Below, piece after piece: positions 12,174 to 23,780 of a stretch of 64,000 nt of DNA (its first letter is position 1; each line of letters begins with the position of its first letter). The stretch comes from Hippophae tibetana. Taxonomy: Eukaryota > Streptophyta > Magnoliopsida > Rosales > Elaeagnaceae. The notes beneath the pieces are model-generated. The model was not told the DNA's origin. It saw only the letters and a list, made by a program, of their open reading frames with translations, and searched no databases. The stretch spans positions 56,867,627 through 56,931,626 of the forward strand of contig CM072803.1 of assembly GCA_037013495.1 (NCBI GenBank), in the 5' to 3' direction. A program made the position numbers and the translations under genes.

Positions 12174-13685
12174 CATCCCCAAACTTAACTCTTTGCTTGT
12201 CCTTAAGTAAAGAAAATTCTAACTAAATAAAATAACATGGACAATATATTAATATATATATATATATTAATACATGCATATTTAGCAAAAACTATCACTC
12301 TCAAAATTCATACAATTCTATGACAAAGAGGTTCTTATATACATCAATCAACATTCCATTAATATAAGAATATGCAAGGTTTTTTACGAATTGATTCATG
12401 TGTGTGTGTTGTATATGATATCATCCAATGCATTCATGAAATAAACCTATATGAGCATGCTGATCCCTTTCCACTATTATAAATATGTGCTTAGCCAAAG
12501 ATCAATAAGGACTTTACGTGCTTGTAATGTAAGGCTTAGTTAGGGGTCGATAAATGAAGACATTTAGGCTCTTTCCAAACCTTAGTTTTCTTTTTATTAA
12601 TCATGCACTTTTTAACTACAATTGAGCTTTAACTTGGTATTTTAGTGCACCCTATCTTATCATTCTTTTCATATTCTTTTATTCCACATCTTTTTTGTAA
12701 CTTCACAACACTCCAAAACTTATTTTCAATTTTATTTTCCTTTTCTTTAGAGAGATAATTATGTTGTGAGTTTTGCTCCTTTCTTTTTCTTTCTCTCTCT
12801 TTTTTGTAGGGTGCATTACATTTCACCTCACTCTATAGCATAACACATGATTGCTTTTTTTCTTTTCATACAAGCTAAAGGTGTAAAGGTAAAGGTATTA
12901 TTTATTGGTTAGGCATAAAATATGACTTAAAGATATGAAAGGTTCTTTTTTAGGCTCAAATGGGTGACTAAAGATTATAATAATGGTTAGCTTGGAAGGC
13001 TAAATTGATCCAAATAAGGCCTAATCATTTCTTTGCTAAATACTATCTAGAATTTCATCTCAAGGGATGATCAAATATATTTTAAAACATGGAAGCTATC
13101 ATCAACTCGTATAACTCACTATAGATTTTCTCTCAATAAGAACCCCAAAATGAATCATGAACATGTGTATAAAATTTGAATCAATCTAATCAAAACTAAC
13201 AAGCATATCACATGATTAATGTAAGTATCTTAACGAGCATGTTACATTACTTATTCTGGTCATGACAAACAATTTTTATCATTGAGTTAATATGTTTCAT
13301 ATCAAGTATGCATGCATTTAGTTTCCATATATTTATCAATTTATACCCAAATCATGATTGAAAAACATCTTAAAAAGTAAAACAATCCCTAAAAATTTAA
13401 AATTCATACTAAATATTAAAGTAGAGAATGAAGTTCCCTCCCCCAAACTTAAATTGCACATTGTTCCCAATGTGCACATATAAATATGAAAATGTAAAAT
13501 GAAAGAAAACTCCCTTAGTCTTAGCATACCACATGTGCTATTTCTCTCCACATTTATTGACCTACAAAATAAAAACAATAAAAACATAAGTAAAATAACT
13601 TTGGATTTCCTCCCAACTAGTGTCACATTTAACATCCTTGATTAGAAGATCATATCAAGTCCTAAGGTACATCCCTATGTTTCCT
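12174..13685 (-). other. 3' non-coding region of the Athila/Tat element
   Basis: No coding domain is readable. Features seen on the minus strand are: the polypurine tract at 12174-12186; a purine-rich block (reverse complement of the T/C-rich 12655-12810); a segment containing AAGTTTGGGGGAGGGAAC (about 13431-13448); and CTAGTTGGGAGGAAATCC (about 13602-13619). The last two are the conserved non-coding words that follow pol in plant Tat/Athila elements. Closely similar blocks occur at 58714-60280 in another element. The frame at 13336-13635 crosses these words and is not a gene. Confidence 0.6.
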
Positions 13686-13689
13686 TTTA

Positions 13690-13985
13690 CTTTTGAGTTT
13701 TCCCGAAAATAGTTGTAGTCTTGATTTGTTCAATAATACTTTATGTTCCATTATGCAAACACAATCCTCAATTCTCTTATCATGCCATATTTTTGTTTTC
13801 TTTTTGTACTTTTTGGCATTCTAATGTACACTCCACTGTAACTCATCCAATTTTTGTATTTCCAACATCTTTTTTACCTTTCTATTGGACTCTTTCGCTT
13901 GCCCACTTGAATGGGGATAGTATGGAAAAAGGTGTGGGGTCTAACCTTGGTGGCACTTCAATTGATGGTTTGGGCTTAGATCCTA
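13690..13985 (-). pseudogene. Integrase C-terminal end, Athila/Tat element, broken
   Basis: The minus strand reads LDELQWSVH, then NAKKYKKKTKIWHDKRI and, after a frame step, VLLNKSRLQLFSGKLKSK. This is the C-terminal region of plant Athila/Tat integrase ('A..YKErTK..HDK.I...F..G..VLLfnSRLrLFPGKLkSrW'). The catalytic D,D-35-E core is absent: the sequence passes directly from the end of protease to this tail, so RT, RNase H and the integrase core were deleted. Confidence 0.7.
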
Positions 13986-14223
13986 TCTAAATACATTCCA
14001 CAAATGAATTTGATACACACATAAGAGGTTTGTCTTCCAAAAAGTTCACATAGTTCATAATATCAACTTTTGATTCCATACTTTCAAAGTCAAAATAGAT
14101 TGAGTTGTTTTCTGGTGAGTTTATGTCCTTATTAATAACATCATGTGTTAAAGTCTTAAGTGTGGGTGACTAAACAAATTATTTTAAGATATTATCACAA
14201 TTAGTAACATTTATCCTTAAGCA

Positions 14224-14590
14224 TTAATTACCATTATAAATAATAGGGGGTTCAGATGCTTTAAAAACTTTAAATTTCACTTTTTCATCTTGCACTTTCA
14301 TTGTAAGTTCAGTTTTTTGTACATCAATGAGTGCTCTTCCGATTGCTAAGAATGGACTATCAAGTATGATAGGAATGTTATGGTCATCTTCTGTGTCTAG
14401 TACAATGAAATCCACTGAGAAGATGAACTTGTCTATTTTTACCAACACATCTTCTTCCACACCCTTAATTGATCTATTTGCCATTTGTAATGTTATTAAA
14501 CTGGGTTTGGCTTTAGCAACCCCTAATCTTTTGAAAATAGATAATGACATAAGGTTAATGCTGGAACCCAAGTCACATAGTACTTTCTCA
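14224..14590 (-). pseudogene. Retropepsin (aspartic protease), nearly intact domain
   Basis: The catalytic loop is CDLGSSINLMSLSIFKRLG, with DLG in place of DSG/DTG, the usual form in Athila/Tat elements. It is followed by LITLQMANRSIKGVEEDVLV, KIDKFIFSVDFIVLD and PIILDSPFLAIGRALID, the flap and second beta unit. The second glycine loop reads ILDSPF where ILGRPF is usual. The domain is open for at least 116 codons and ends with a stop at 14224. It would have cleaved the Gag-Pol precursor. Open reading here may be chance survival, since gag upstream has stops. Confidence 0.8.
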
Positions 14591-14934
14591 AAGTGGATGT
14601 TCCCAATAGTGCAAGAGATGTCAAAACTATCTGGAGCTTTCAGTTTCTAGGGTAGTTTTCTAGCAAGGATGGCACTACAATCTTCAGTCAAGGTTATTGT
14701 TTCATTATCTCTAAGCATCTTTTTCTTAGACAAGATGTCCTTCAAAAATTTAGCATAAGAAGGCCTCTATTCAAGTACATCTACAAATGATATATTTATG
14801 TGCAGCTTCATGAAGACATCCAAGAACTTTAAAAACTGCGTGTCTAAATTTTTCTTTTATAGTCTTTGAGGGAAAGGAATAGTGGGGTTATACTGGTTAC
14901 TCTTTTTTGGTTGAATTATTTCCTTTTAATTACT

Positions 14935-15030
14935 CCATTTATCCACTAATTCATGTCTTTCTTTATCCACTAATTTCTGTCTTTCTATATCAACTAATTC
15001 TGGTCTCTCTTTATCCACTAATTCCTTCTC
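14935..15030 (-). repeat. 24-bp coding tandem repeat between gag and protease
   Basis: About four units. On the minus strand they encode (E/K)LVDKER(P/H/Q) repeats: ELVDKERPELVDIERQKLVD and onward. The unit is a whole number of codons, so copy-number change would not shift the frame. The repeat lies in the charged spacer between gag and the protease. Confidence 0.7.
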
Positions 15031-15489
15031 ATCCTTGTTAGTCTCATATCCCTCATCTAGAGTTTTATAACTTCTCAAGGCTATGGCATTGCAATGATTC
15101 TTATCTTTTCTTCCTGGGTTTATAATTTTGTCACTTAGAAGGTTACCTTACGGCCTTTGACTTATGGCCTAGGCAAGTTGCCCCATTTGGTTCTCTAAAT
15201 TTTGAATTGAAGCCTCTTGAGTATAAAGTTTTGTATTTACTAATTGGATGAAGTCTCTCATCATCCTCATCAAAGCATTTGTATTGTTCTCAATAGGTGG
15301 CTTCATCTCTTGAGCTTGTAATTATTGTAGTTGATGGAAACCAAGTTGTAGAAATGATTGATAGTTGAATTGATTACCACCCTAATTGTTATTATTCCAA
15401 GCGAAATTTGGATGTTGTCTCCATCTTGGGTTATATGTGTTTGAGTATGGATTATTTTTTCGGCTTACATTACCCATATAGAATACTGA

Positions 15490-16510
15490 TTCTGGATTAT
15501 TTAAACAATTATCAAACATATGAGCTCCCCCACAAAATATGTAAGACACCCCAAATCTAAGACCTGGTTTATACTCATTGGTGATTTTTTAGCCTTGAAA
15601 AGATTCACCAAATATAAAATTTGAGCTATAAGTGCTGTGATATCATTTACCTCATGCACTTTGGCTACTCTTCTTGGGACTATCATTTTATCCATTGGCC
15701 ATTGATAATTATAGCTAGCCATTTTTTCAAGTAAATAATAAGCTTTATTGTAAGATATGTCTCATAGAGCTCCATTAGCAAATGCATTAACAATGGTTCT
15801 TGTTTGAGTATTGAGACTATTGTAGAAAGTCTCCATTTGGGTCCAATGATGGATAGCATAATGAGGACACTTTCCTAGCAATTCTCTAAATCTTTCCCAT
15901 GCTTCATATAAATATTCTCCTTCATATTGTTGATATGAGGTAATGTCATTCCTAAGCTTTGCAGTCTTTATTGGTGGAAAATATTTCATCAAGAATTTCC
16001 CTACCAAATCATTCCAAGTTGTGATGGAATCGAGTGGCAGAGAATTTAGCCAAGCTCAAGCATGGTCTCGCAAAAAGTAAAGGAGAAATCTAAACCTAAA
16101 TGCCTCTTTGGTCACACCACTAAATTTGAAGGAATCTCAAACTTTAATAAACAATCTAAGATACAAATGAAGATCCTTTGTTGGTAATTTGCTGAATTAT
16201 CTAACTGTTTGTAGCATTTGAAACATCATTGGATTTAGTTCAAACTAATTAGCTTGAATGTTTGGCCTTGTAATACTTGGATTCAACCCTTCCAATATAG
16301 GTAATGCATATTCATTCGTAGCTCTCTCACTATCATCCATTAAAGGCATATGATTGTTCAAATTTAGCTCATTATTGTTTATTTATAAAGAATTATCCAT
16401 TTCTTCCACTTGGGTGACAACTTCTTGTTTTCTTATTGATTTAAGAGAACACTTGATTTTGGGAGCTAAAGGTAAAATTTCTCCGTTACAGACTCTACTC
16501 ATGCAATAGA
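15490..16510 (-). pseudogene. Athila/Tat gag, broken
   Basis: A probable start is near 16506 (MSRVCNGEILPLAP). Readable segments follow: ERATNEYALPILEGLNPSI, the capsid stretch SLPLDSITTWNDLVGKFLMK, YFPPIKTAKLRNDITSYQQ and LYEAWERFRELLGKCPHYAI, with MASYNYQWP and VAKVHEVNDITALIAQI downstream. This is the standard order of Athila/Tat gag (DUF plus Retrotrans_gag). A CxxC fragment, SYIFCGGAHMFDNC, sits at about 15500-15540, just before the YSNTYNPRWRQHPNFAWNN linker. At least five stops interrupt the frame. Confidence 0.8.
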
Positions 16511-16756
16511 ATCAACTATATTTCTAATAGCACTAACGAGATGCCAAAATTAAAATAAATAAAAATTAAAAATAGATAACTAAATAAATAAATTAAAATT
16601 TTAAAAAAAATAAATAAAAAGATATAATAAAAATAAATAAATTAAAATGACTAAAAAACTAAATAAATTAAAATTAAAATGAAAATAAAGAAAAATAAAT
16701 TAAGAAAAATAACTTAAATAAAATAAAATAAAAAATTAATTTATAATATTTATAAT

Positions 16757-16779
16757 CCCCGACAACGATGCCAAAAACT
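16757..16779 (-). other. Primer-binding-site region of the Athila/Tat element
   Basis: On the minus strand the sequence after the LTR reads AAGTTTTTGGCATCGTTGTC then GGGGAT, the decayed form of the TTTTGGCGCCGTTGCCGGGG motif that follows the 5' LTR in Athila/Tat elements. The same junction occurs at 60425-60447 in another element here, and a related one at 41787-41810. Confidence 0.75.
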
Positions 16780-18247
16780 TGACTGACACAGGAATTGTCT
16801 TAATTGAATATACAAGTATACATATCAGACCAAGTAATATAATGATAAGAAAATATTGTTTCCACGAAAATTATGTTATTAGAAACTAATTTTTAAAACA
16901 AAAAAATGAAAATTAATTTTTTTGGTATTTTTATATTTTAAGGAAGCAAAATTAAAAGAACTAAAAATAAATAATAATAATACTTAATTAAATTAGATTT
17001 GGTAACTAAGAAAATATATGAGAAAAAATCTAGGAATACTTAATCCCTCAATTTTCTAAATATATGAATCACTAAATCCCCCCAATATAGTTATCAATCA
17101 ATTGAATTTAACATATCATGAATTCCTCTCTCAAGTAAACTACACACCATATAGTAATTAACCTAATTACACTCTCATGTCAATTAAATTATTTACTACA
17201 CATTAAGTTCATCAATTATGGATCACATATATAAGAATCATATATCTCTGCCTAGAAACTATGAATATAATTTAATCAAGAAAAATAATTAAATTATTCT
17301 CTCAAATATATTTAATTGCTTATATAGATCAATTGTTGGCCAAAATATTAATAGCATAAAAATTAGATTAAATAATATAATTAAATTAAAATCATAATTA
17401 GAGTAAAATGTTAGATCATCAAATGATGGAAATTGGGTTCATAAGACCCTAGATTAATAAACTTATTAGACATAATTTTATTCATAAAGCTTATATTTTT
17501 CATAAATAAAGACAAAAATTGATAAATAAATGAGAAGAAGAAGAAATAAAATAAATCTCTTGAATTGTAGTACCAATCTCTTCTTGAATCTCCACCAAAA
17601 TTGTATCTTCTTTTGAATTTTTCTATATTTTTCTATCTTCTTTGCTTCAAAATATAATAAAAAAATATGTTAATTTTCTTCAAAATCTGATAAAAAATCT
17701 TAATTTGGGCTTATTAGGGTTTATGGTTTGATTAGGGGGTCAAATATAGCTCAGGTAGAATTTGGACCATTAGATCAACTTCAGATTAAGGGATGAGATC
17801 CAAACAAGAAAAATTAACTACGCTAGTGAATAAGAGAGTGACATGTGACACGAGAAATTTAGTTGGTTAATTAGAGTGCGACGCGTGGTGGGAGTGTTGA
17901 CCAAGTGGTGAACTTAGAATGAACGCCATGTTGACATATGATATGATGCTATATCACACGTAGACATGGCATTTTACGATTTGGCTTATCCACTTGTGTG
18001 GCACCCACGTGGCTTGCTCCGTCAAGTTCTTTGCATATATGGCATCCATGTGATAGTTTCTGATTGGCGATGCATTAAAAATTCATAGAAAGTCTATAAA
18101 ATTCCCAAAAATTATATTTTCATGCCTTTTAACTAAAACAATTATATTTTAATATTTTTAATCCTAAAAATACTACTTATTGGATAAAATAAGCAAATAT
18201 TAAGAAAAAAAAGTATATAGGTGACTCTACTTTTCATAGAGTCATCA
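16780..18247 (-). repeat. 5' LTR of the Athila/Tat element
   Basis: 1468 bp, running on the minus strand from TGATGACTCTATGA (18247) to ...CAGTCA (16780) next to the primer site. The U3 part, 17820-18247, matches the partial 3' LTR at 11850-12173. G-box-like words occur in U3: GACGCGTGG at 17880 and CCACGTGG at 18005. The flanking 5 bp on the right are AACAG; no matching copy is visible on the left, where the LTR is truncated. Confidence 0.75.
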
Positions 18248-20900
18248 AACAGTGAACATACAATATGAAAAGAAAATGATCATTGTCGAGGAGGTTGATT
18301 GCCTTGAAATCTGAACTAAGAGTGCATATCATTGATCGTTGAATACATGGCCTCTTGAAGTTCATCCTTGGTAGTCATTTTTCATTGGAAGCCTTCAACT
18401 TGAGTTGATAGTACTTGCATTATTGTTCTTATTTCATCCCCAAACAAGTTGTGACAAGTAAGTTTAGAAACAGGTATATTTTCCATTTCATCATCTCCAA
18501 AACATCATTAGTTGCTCCACTGCTGGTTCTGACATTAGTGATAGCTCCAATGCTAGTTCCAACATCAGTGGATCTATTTCCCTTTGAGGTCTGGGAAAAG
18601 GATCTTGAAATGGTTGACCTTTCAATGAAACCCATATAATAAGTGGTTTAAGAATCTTTTATGGGTGGCATACCTGCAAAAAGCATCAATTGGGTTATGA
18701 TGCTGTGCTTCGTTCACAATTTTGTCTTAAATAATAGTTCCTAATTTTAAAGAAATTCATTTTCCAATACAATATAAAATCTTAGCATGTAGGAAACCTA
18801 CCTCAAAAGAATGCTTGAAAGTAAAAAAAATAGCATAGACCATCCTATTCAAAATCCTATAAAATAGAGTAAATTTACTCAGGATATAAAGTAGTTTAGG
18901 ATTGACTTCATCATTTGGTGATCCCGTTAGTTTGGTTAAAAATTATTCATTTGAAATGTTATATTGGTCCAGGTTAAAGCCAACATCCCTCGGTGTTTGT
19001 GATAGATAGAAAAGTATTGATTCTCTTGGTCGAGATGTCAATAGTTTTATTTTGAATGAACACTCTACAACTCATAGGTTCAGGGTGATGAATTTTTGAA
19101 TTAATATTTGCATAAAATTCTTGAACCAAGGTTGGACAACAAATTTTTGAATGTGTAAACAATGATTGCTAATAAGTGCCCTAATGGCTTGTGTAATCAT
19201 TATCTCATAAAATTCATTCCAAGAAACACCACACTTAAGTAAAATTGGACGTCTAGAAATTGTATTTTATACATTGTTTGAGAATCTCTATCCCACCATT
19301 GAGACAAAAAAATGGAGTTGGTGCAAAAGATGAGCCCTATTCCAAAAAGACCAAAATTCCCATAAGTTATGAAAACATACAATCTAACAGAAACATCACC
19401 AAGAAATTAAAGGTTGGGAATCAATGAACTGTTTTAGAGTAGAGAAGTGTGTGGTTTTTTATTTCTGCAAAAAAATGGATTTTTTGTAGTGTTTGATCCT
19501 AGAAAAGTGATTTAAAGTGATTTATAAGTGAGTTTAGATAAAAAAGGGACGAGTTTTGGTGAAGCTTTTGAAAAATTCTGAAGGGGGGTAGGGGCGAGAA
19601 AGAGCAGTTTAGGATTCATGGGAGGGAAAGAAATGAAGTATGGTATATAAACTGAACCCATTTGATCGATCGACATTCAAACTTCGATTGATCTAGTTTA
19701 TCTTTGATCAATCGACATTTAACCGTTTCTTGAAATGTTTTTATTCCCCCTAAGTCCAATAACTACATACTTACTTAACAAAAATAATAAAATAAAATAA
19801 GAAATATCAAATAAAAATTTAAAAAATTAATTTTTATTATTATTTGAATAAAAGTATTAGATTTATTCAAACATGAACAAGAATTAAAATATAGAGTTTA
19901 AAAAATCACTATTGATCAAAATTTAATGAACCACTATATGCATAGGCATTCTGATAAGGGACATATACACACTTAACACATATAAGGACATATTAACAAT
20001 CACTCAAAAATAAGATACATGTTTGAATTGTAATAGTATGTCTATTTATACATTTATGATAAGTTAAGAAAGATTCAAAGAAAAGAGTATCACCTATCAT
20101 GAAAACTTATAGTTGAATTCTTGCTTCCATGAAATAAAATTTACTTACCAAGAGAGAACTTATTTAATAAATTTTTTTATTTCCCTTTTATCATTTTTTG
20201 TGAGGAATTGGTTGTTTATTTTCTTTTTGTAAAATTGGAGGTCTTTCTTTTTGTGTATGCAAAAGCTTTTATATTTTTATTTTTTCCTTTAATATTATTA
20301 TTTTTAAGGAAATATGCATGAGCCAAAAACCTAGTATGATGACTTTCACACTAGTTGTAAGGTAGCCCTCTTTGCTCACTATAGTAGCTTCACACATCAT
20401 AGTAGAAAACCCTTTCAAAACTAAGTGTCTCTCTATAATAGCATTTTAGAAAGTGAAAGATAGAGCTTAAATATAATTTTACAATCAAAGTTAGCCCGAG
20501 CCCTATAATCTCACAAAATTAATTATAAACTTCAAGCATGATATATATATGTGTTCAGTGTGTGTCTAAGTGAGTTCTTGTTTACATCGGTCACCAGATG
20601 AAAAGAAAAATGTAAGTGTACAAGTCAAAATATCAATTTACACAACGAAGAAATAATCAAAATAAATCAAGTTACAAAAATAATTTATTGTGATTCGAAA
20701 TAATATTTGAAGTTTATTTCAATATTAAAAAAATTCTACTCCCTTTATTATTTTTTAATTTTTTTAAGAATAATAAATTTTAAATATACTAGAACACAAA
20801 ATAAGAAAAAAAAACAATCAAACTAAAAATAAAAAACAAACAATCAAACTAACATGCTTACCTAAGAATAATTAAGTACTGAAACAAAATATCTAGGTGA
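18248..20900 (-). mobile_element. Second Tat-like remnant with a Transposase_32-type gene
   Basis: This sits between the Athila/Tat 5' LTR and the copia gag. It contains a Transposase_32-like pseudogene (18300-19450), a T/C-rich block on the plus strand (20165-20320), and at 20590-20700 a junction resembling the LTR/primer boundary of the other Tat elements ('tcggtcacc...aaaaatgtaagtgtacaagtc...'). I infer an old minus-strand Tat-like insertion into the copia element, truncated on its left by the next insertion. Boundaries are approximate. Confidence 0.4.
18300..19450 (-). pseudogene. Transposase_32 (PF20167)-like plant TE protein, broken
   Basis: The best piece (18974-19162) reads CPTLVQEFYANINSKIHHPE and CRVFIQNKTIDISTKRINTF, matching the '..lVrEFYANi......v.VRGk.VdfS..aIn.f.gl' core of the 'putative plant transposon protein' domain. 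Downstream, in shifting frames, are NRMVYAIFFTFKHSFEVGF and KWISLKLGTIIQDKIV, which fit the C-terminal 'nr..i.y.i..g..idig.iI...i' helices. The biochemical role of this family is unknown. In this window it always accompanies Tat-type elements that lack RT. Confidence 0.6.
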
Positions 20901-21027
20901 ATAAGAATGATAGTTAGGTGGCCAAAAAAATGCAATCTCTCTTAATCCAATTTTTCTTGAATTTTAGTTTCTTAATTTCCTTGGGTTTGGATTCGATTAA
21001 TTTAATTGTCATTGGTATGTTCTTGGA

Positions 21028-23150
21028 TCAAATTTTATTTTTCTCATTCATCATTAAAGAGGATGCAACATGCATGTATGTATAATGATAATTAATTCTA
21101 AAATTTTGAGCATGAGAAACATTATTAAAGTGAGTAGATGTCTGAAAGAATCTACAATTAGACTTGATATGACCTTTCTTATCACAGTTATGACGAACAG
21201 GCAAAAACTTAACAGTTTTTCCTACCAATGGTGCAATTATCTTTTGTGTGTAGTAAGTAACAGTAGGAGTAGAGCTAAAAGTTTTACCAATGTTGTCTTT
21301 GATCCTAAAGGTGTATGCGCATCATGTAAGGAGGAAATTTAAAGGGTTTTACAAACTCATTTTTTTGAAAGATGATGGCGTAGTGTGCTCATTTACATAC
21401 CCTAGCCCTTTCTTTTCTCCAAATGTTTTTCCATAAGCAAGACCTTGTTTAGCCTTTCAACTCCAATGATTAAATTTTTCACTACTTCCTTAGATTGTTC
21501 AAGTTTGTGCACAAGATCCTGATTTTCCTATTTTAAACCTATAAGACTTGAATTCAAATCAATAATACATTCATACAACTCAATTTGTTTCAATTTTCTT
21601 GCATGGAGGAATTTGTTTCATAGGATTTTAATTTTTCATTCAATTTGGTTACTTTTATAAGTATCCTATCCTTTTTCCTTTTTAAGTCCTATTAAATCTA
21701 TAAAAAATTCCTCAAGGTTATTAGCATTAAATTTATTCAATATGAATTCTTAATCACTTTCCTCATTATCTAAATCAATATCAAACTTACAAGAGTATCC
21801 ACCAATTGTTGCAGTAAATGCCAAAAAGTTAATGTCACTATTTTTTGATTCACTTGGGCTGTCATTATCACTTTTTGAGTTGCTAAAGGTAGCATTGAAA
21901 GCTCTTCTAGTTTTATTCTTTTCATTGGCACACTCAGCTATAAGATGTCAATTTGGTTACTTTTACAAGTATCCTATCCTTTTTTCCTTTTTAAGTCCTA
22001 TTAAATCTATAAACAATTCCTCAAGGCTATTAGCATTAAATTTATTCAATAGGAATTCTTAATCATTTTCCTCATTATCTAAATCAATATGAAACTTACA
22101 AGAGTATCCACAAATTGTTGCAGTAAATACCAAAAAGTTAATGTCACTATTTTTTGATTCATTTGGGTTGTCATTTTCACTTTTTGAGTCGCTAAAGGTA
22201 GCATTGAAAGCTCTTCCAGTTTTATTCTTTTCATTGGCACACTCAGCTATGAGATGTCCATAATCCATACATTCAAAACATAAAGGTCTAGTGGATTTAG
22301 ATTTCTTATTTTCAAAACTTATAGGTTTGAGTTCTCTTGGATTCTAATCCTTTAGGTGACTTGATTACCCTTTGCTTTATGGATTTTTCCTATTGAAGAT
22401 TTTCTTTAATCTCCTAGTTGTGAGTACCAATTCTTTTTCATCATTGTCACCATCATTAGTTATGACAGTTTTCAAGGCAATGCCTTTGTTCATTGTAGCT
22501 GTTCGAAAGCTCATCTTAAAAGTGAGAATCGAATGAACTAGTTCCTCAATTTTGATGGTCTCACCATCCTTACTTTCATCTATGGTAGTGAATTTTACAT
22601 AGAAGCGAACTGGTAGTGAGCAGAGAATATTTTGAGATAATCTGAATTCATCAATTCTCTCTCTAAGATTGGAAAGGGTGTTATCAATATCACATAATTT
22701 AATATAAAATTCAAAAAAGTTTCAGTCTATTCCATCGTAAGATTTTTAAATCTAGTGTCTAACATGTGAAGTTTGGTGTTTTTAACTTGTGTGATTTTCT
22801 CATAGGAAACCTCTAAAATATCCCAAGCACATTTGGTTGTATCAACATTAGTTATATGATGGAATTTATCAATATACATAGAAAAAAAGATGGAATTTAT
22901 ACCTTTTTGGTTCCAATTACTACTAGTTTTATCTTAGTAGTCCATTCACTTCTAGGTTTAAGAGTGACAACATTATCTTTGGTAACAGTAAGTGATTCCC
23001 AACTATAAATAACAAAGTTTAAAATACTCTCGTTTTATAGAACATATAAAGGCTCTCATACGAGCCTTCAGTATGGGTATTTAGTATTTAGACATATCAA
23101 AGAAATGAGCATGGGTTGTAAATGAACACTCTATCAAATGATCCATAACA
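21028..23150 (-). pseudogene. copia gag (UBN2 type with CCHC knuckles), broken
   Basis: Reading leftward from about 23140: AILKARMRAFICSIKR-like start of the UBN2 domain, then TTKCAWDILEVSYEKITQVK, LHMLDTRFKNLTM, DNTLSNLRERIDEFRLSQNI and LCSLPVRFYVKFTTIDESKD. A knuckle CFECMDYGHLIAEC (Cx2Cx4Hx4C) lies at about 22235-22280, followed by an acidic Asp/Ser/Glu stretch. A second knuckle-like HNCDKKGHIKSNC is at about 21165-21205. This is the gag of plant Ty1/copia elements, which packages element RNA. A 308-bp tandem duplication covers the acidic stretch. No protease or integrase follows; the frame is lost before 20.9 kb. Confidence 0.8.
21647..22262 (-). repeat. 308-bp tandem duplication inside copia gag
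   Basis: Unit 1 is 21647-21954 and unit 2 is 21955-22262. Both start GGTTACTTTTA and end in the CACTCAGCTAT(A/G)AGATGTC stretch, with only scattered differences. The unit is not a multiple of three (308), so the duplication itself shifts the reading frame. High similarity says it is younger than most of the surrounding decay. Confidence 0.9.
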
Positions 23151-23186
23151 AAGTCCTAGGCAAACAATAAATATAGCTAGTGATCT

Positions 23187-23198
23187 ACTCTTATACCA
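23187..23198 (-). other. Primer-binding site of the outer copia element
   Basis: The minus strand reads TGGTATAAGAGT, two or so changes from TGGTATCAGAGC, the complement of the 3' end of initiator tRNA-Met used by most plant copia elements. It lies 2 bp from the LTR end at 23201. Confidence 0.75.
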
Positions 23199-23200
23199 AT

Positions 23201-23780
23201 TGAAATTTTTTAGTTACTGATCTAATTAACTAGAGAGGTGAATATATAATTAATCAAATTATGCCAAATTAAAATATCATAAACAACCAGACATGCAATT
23301 GTGTGTAAATAAAATAAAGAAAAAAATAAAAAAAGGATTGACACATGATATTTTAGGTGGAAACAACCTAGGCCACAGTAATGACCTAAGAGGAAAACCA
23401 CCAATCCACAAGACCACATAATTATGCACTATGAAAATAATGTTCAAGTATAAGGTCATAACTTAAACTACCCATCACATATAATGCCCCTAAGTAATCT
23501 ACTTATAAGCTTCAGCTTCTTTCATTGTCTCCATAAGCAAGGTGTATGGATCTAGACCAACATTATGATAAGCTCAAGTCACATGAGTCATTGAACCCAT
23601 TCAATAGTCACCTAAAAAGTTAGCACAATAACATGAGTGCAAGGCATGTCCTAGAGCATATTTAATAATGAAAAACCCTAGCTAAATGATTTAATAAAAT
23701 CATAGATAAAACAAAATCAACTAGAAATATTTTGAACAAAAGATGAAGCACATAATCATAAAACAAATAGGTTTGTTAAT
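23201..23780 (-). repeat. 5' LTR of the outer copia element, inner part
   Basis: Starts TGAAATTTTTTAGTTACTGA, matching the left LTR at 10181. It is interrupted after GTTTGTTAAT at 23780 by the 18-kb Tat-type element and resumes at 41849. Together the two parts equal the length of the intact left LTR to within about 100 bp. Confidence 0.85.

Larger units (their letters stand above)
11850..18247 (-). mobile_element. Athila/Tat-type Ty3/gypsy element, internally deleted
   Basis: Right to left on the minus strand: 5' LTR (18247-16780), primer-site motif (16757-16779), A/T leader, gag (16510-15490), protease (14590-14224), the C-terminal end of integrase (13985-13690), about 1.5 kb of 3' non-coding DNA, a polypurine tract (AAGTTTGGGGATG at 12186-12174) and the start of the 3' LTR (12173 leftward). 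RT, RNase H and the integrase core are missing, so it could not have moved on its own. The two LTR starts both read TGATGACTCTATGA. The 3' LTR matches the 5' LTR only over its first ~320 bp. Confidence 0.8.

Noticed and set aside
13336-13635. 99-codon minus ORF
   Set aside because: It runs through conserved non-coding words of Tat 3' regions (AAGTTTGGGGGAGG; GTTGGGAGGAAATCC) and has no protein-like features.
14327-14650. Plus ORF of 107 codons
   Set aside because: Antisense shadow of the retropepsin domain.
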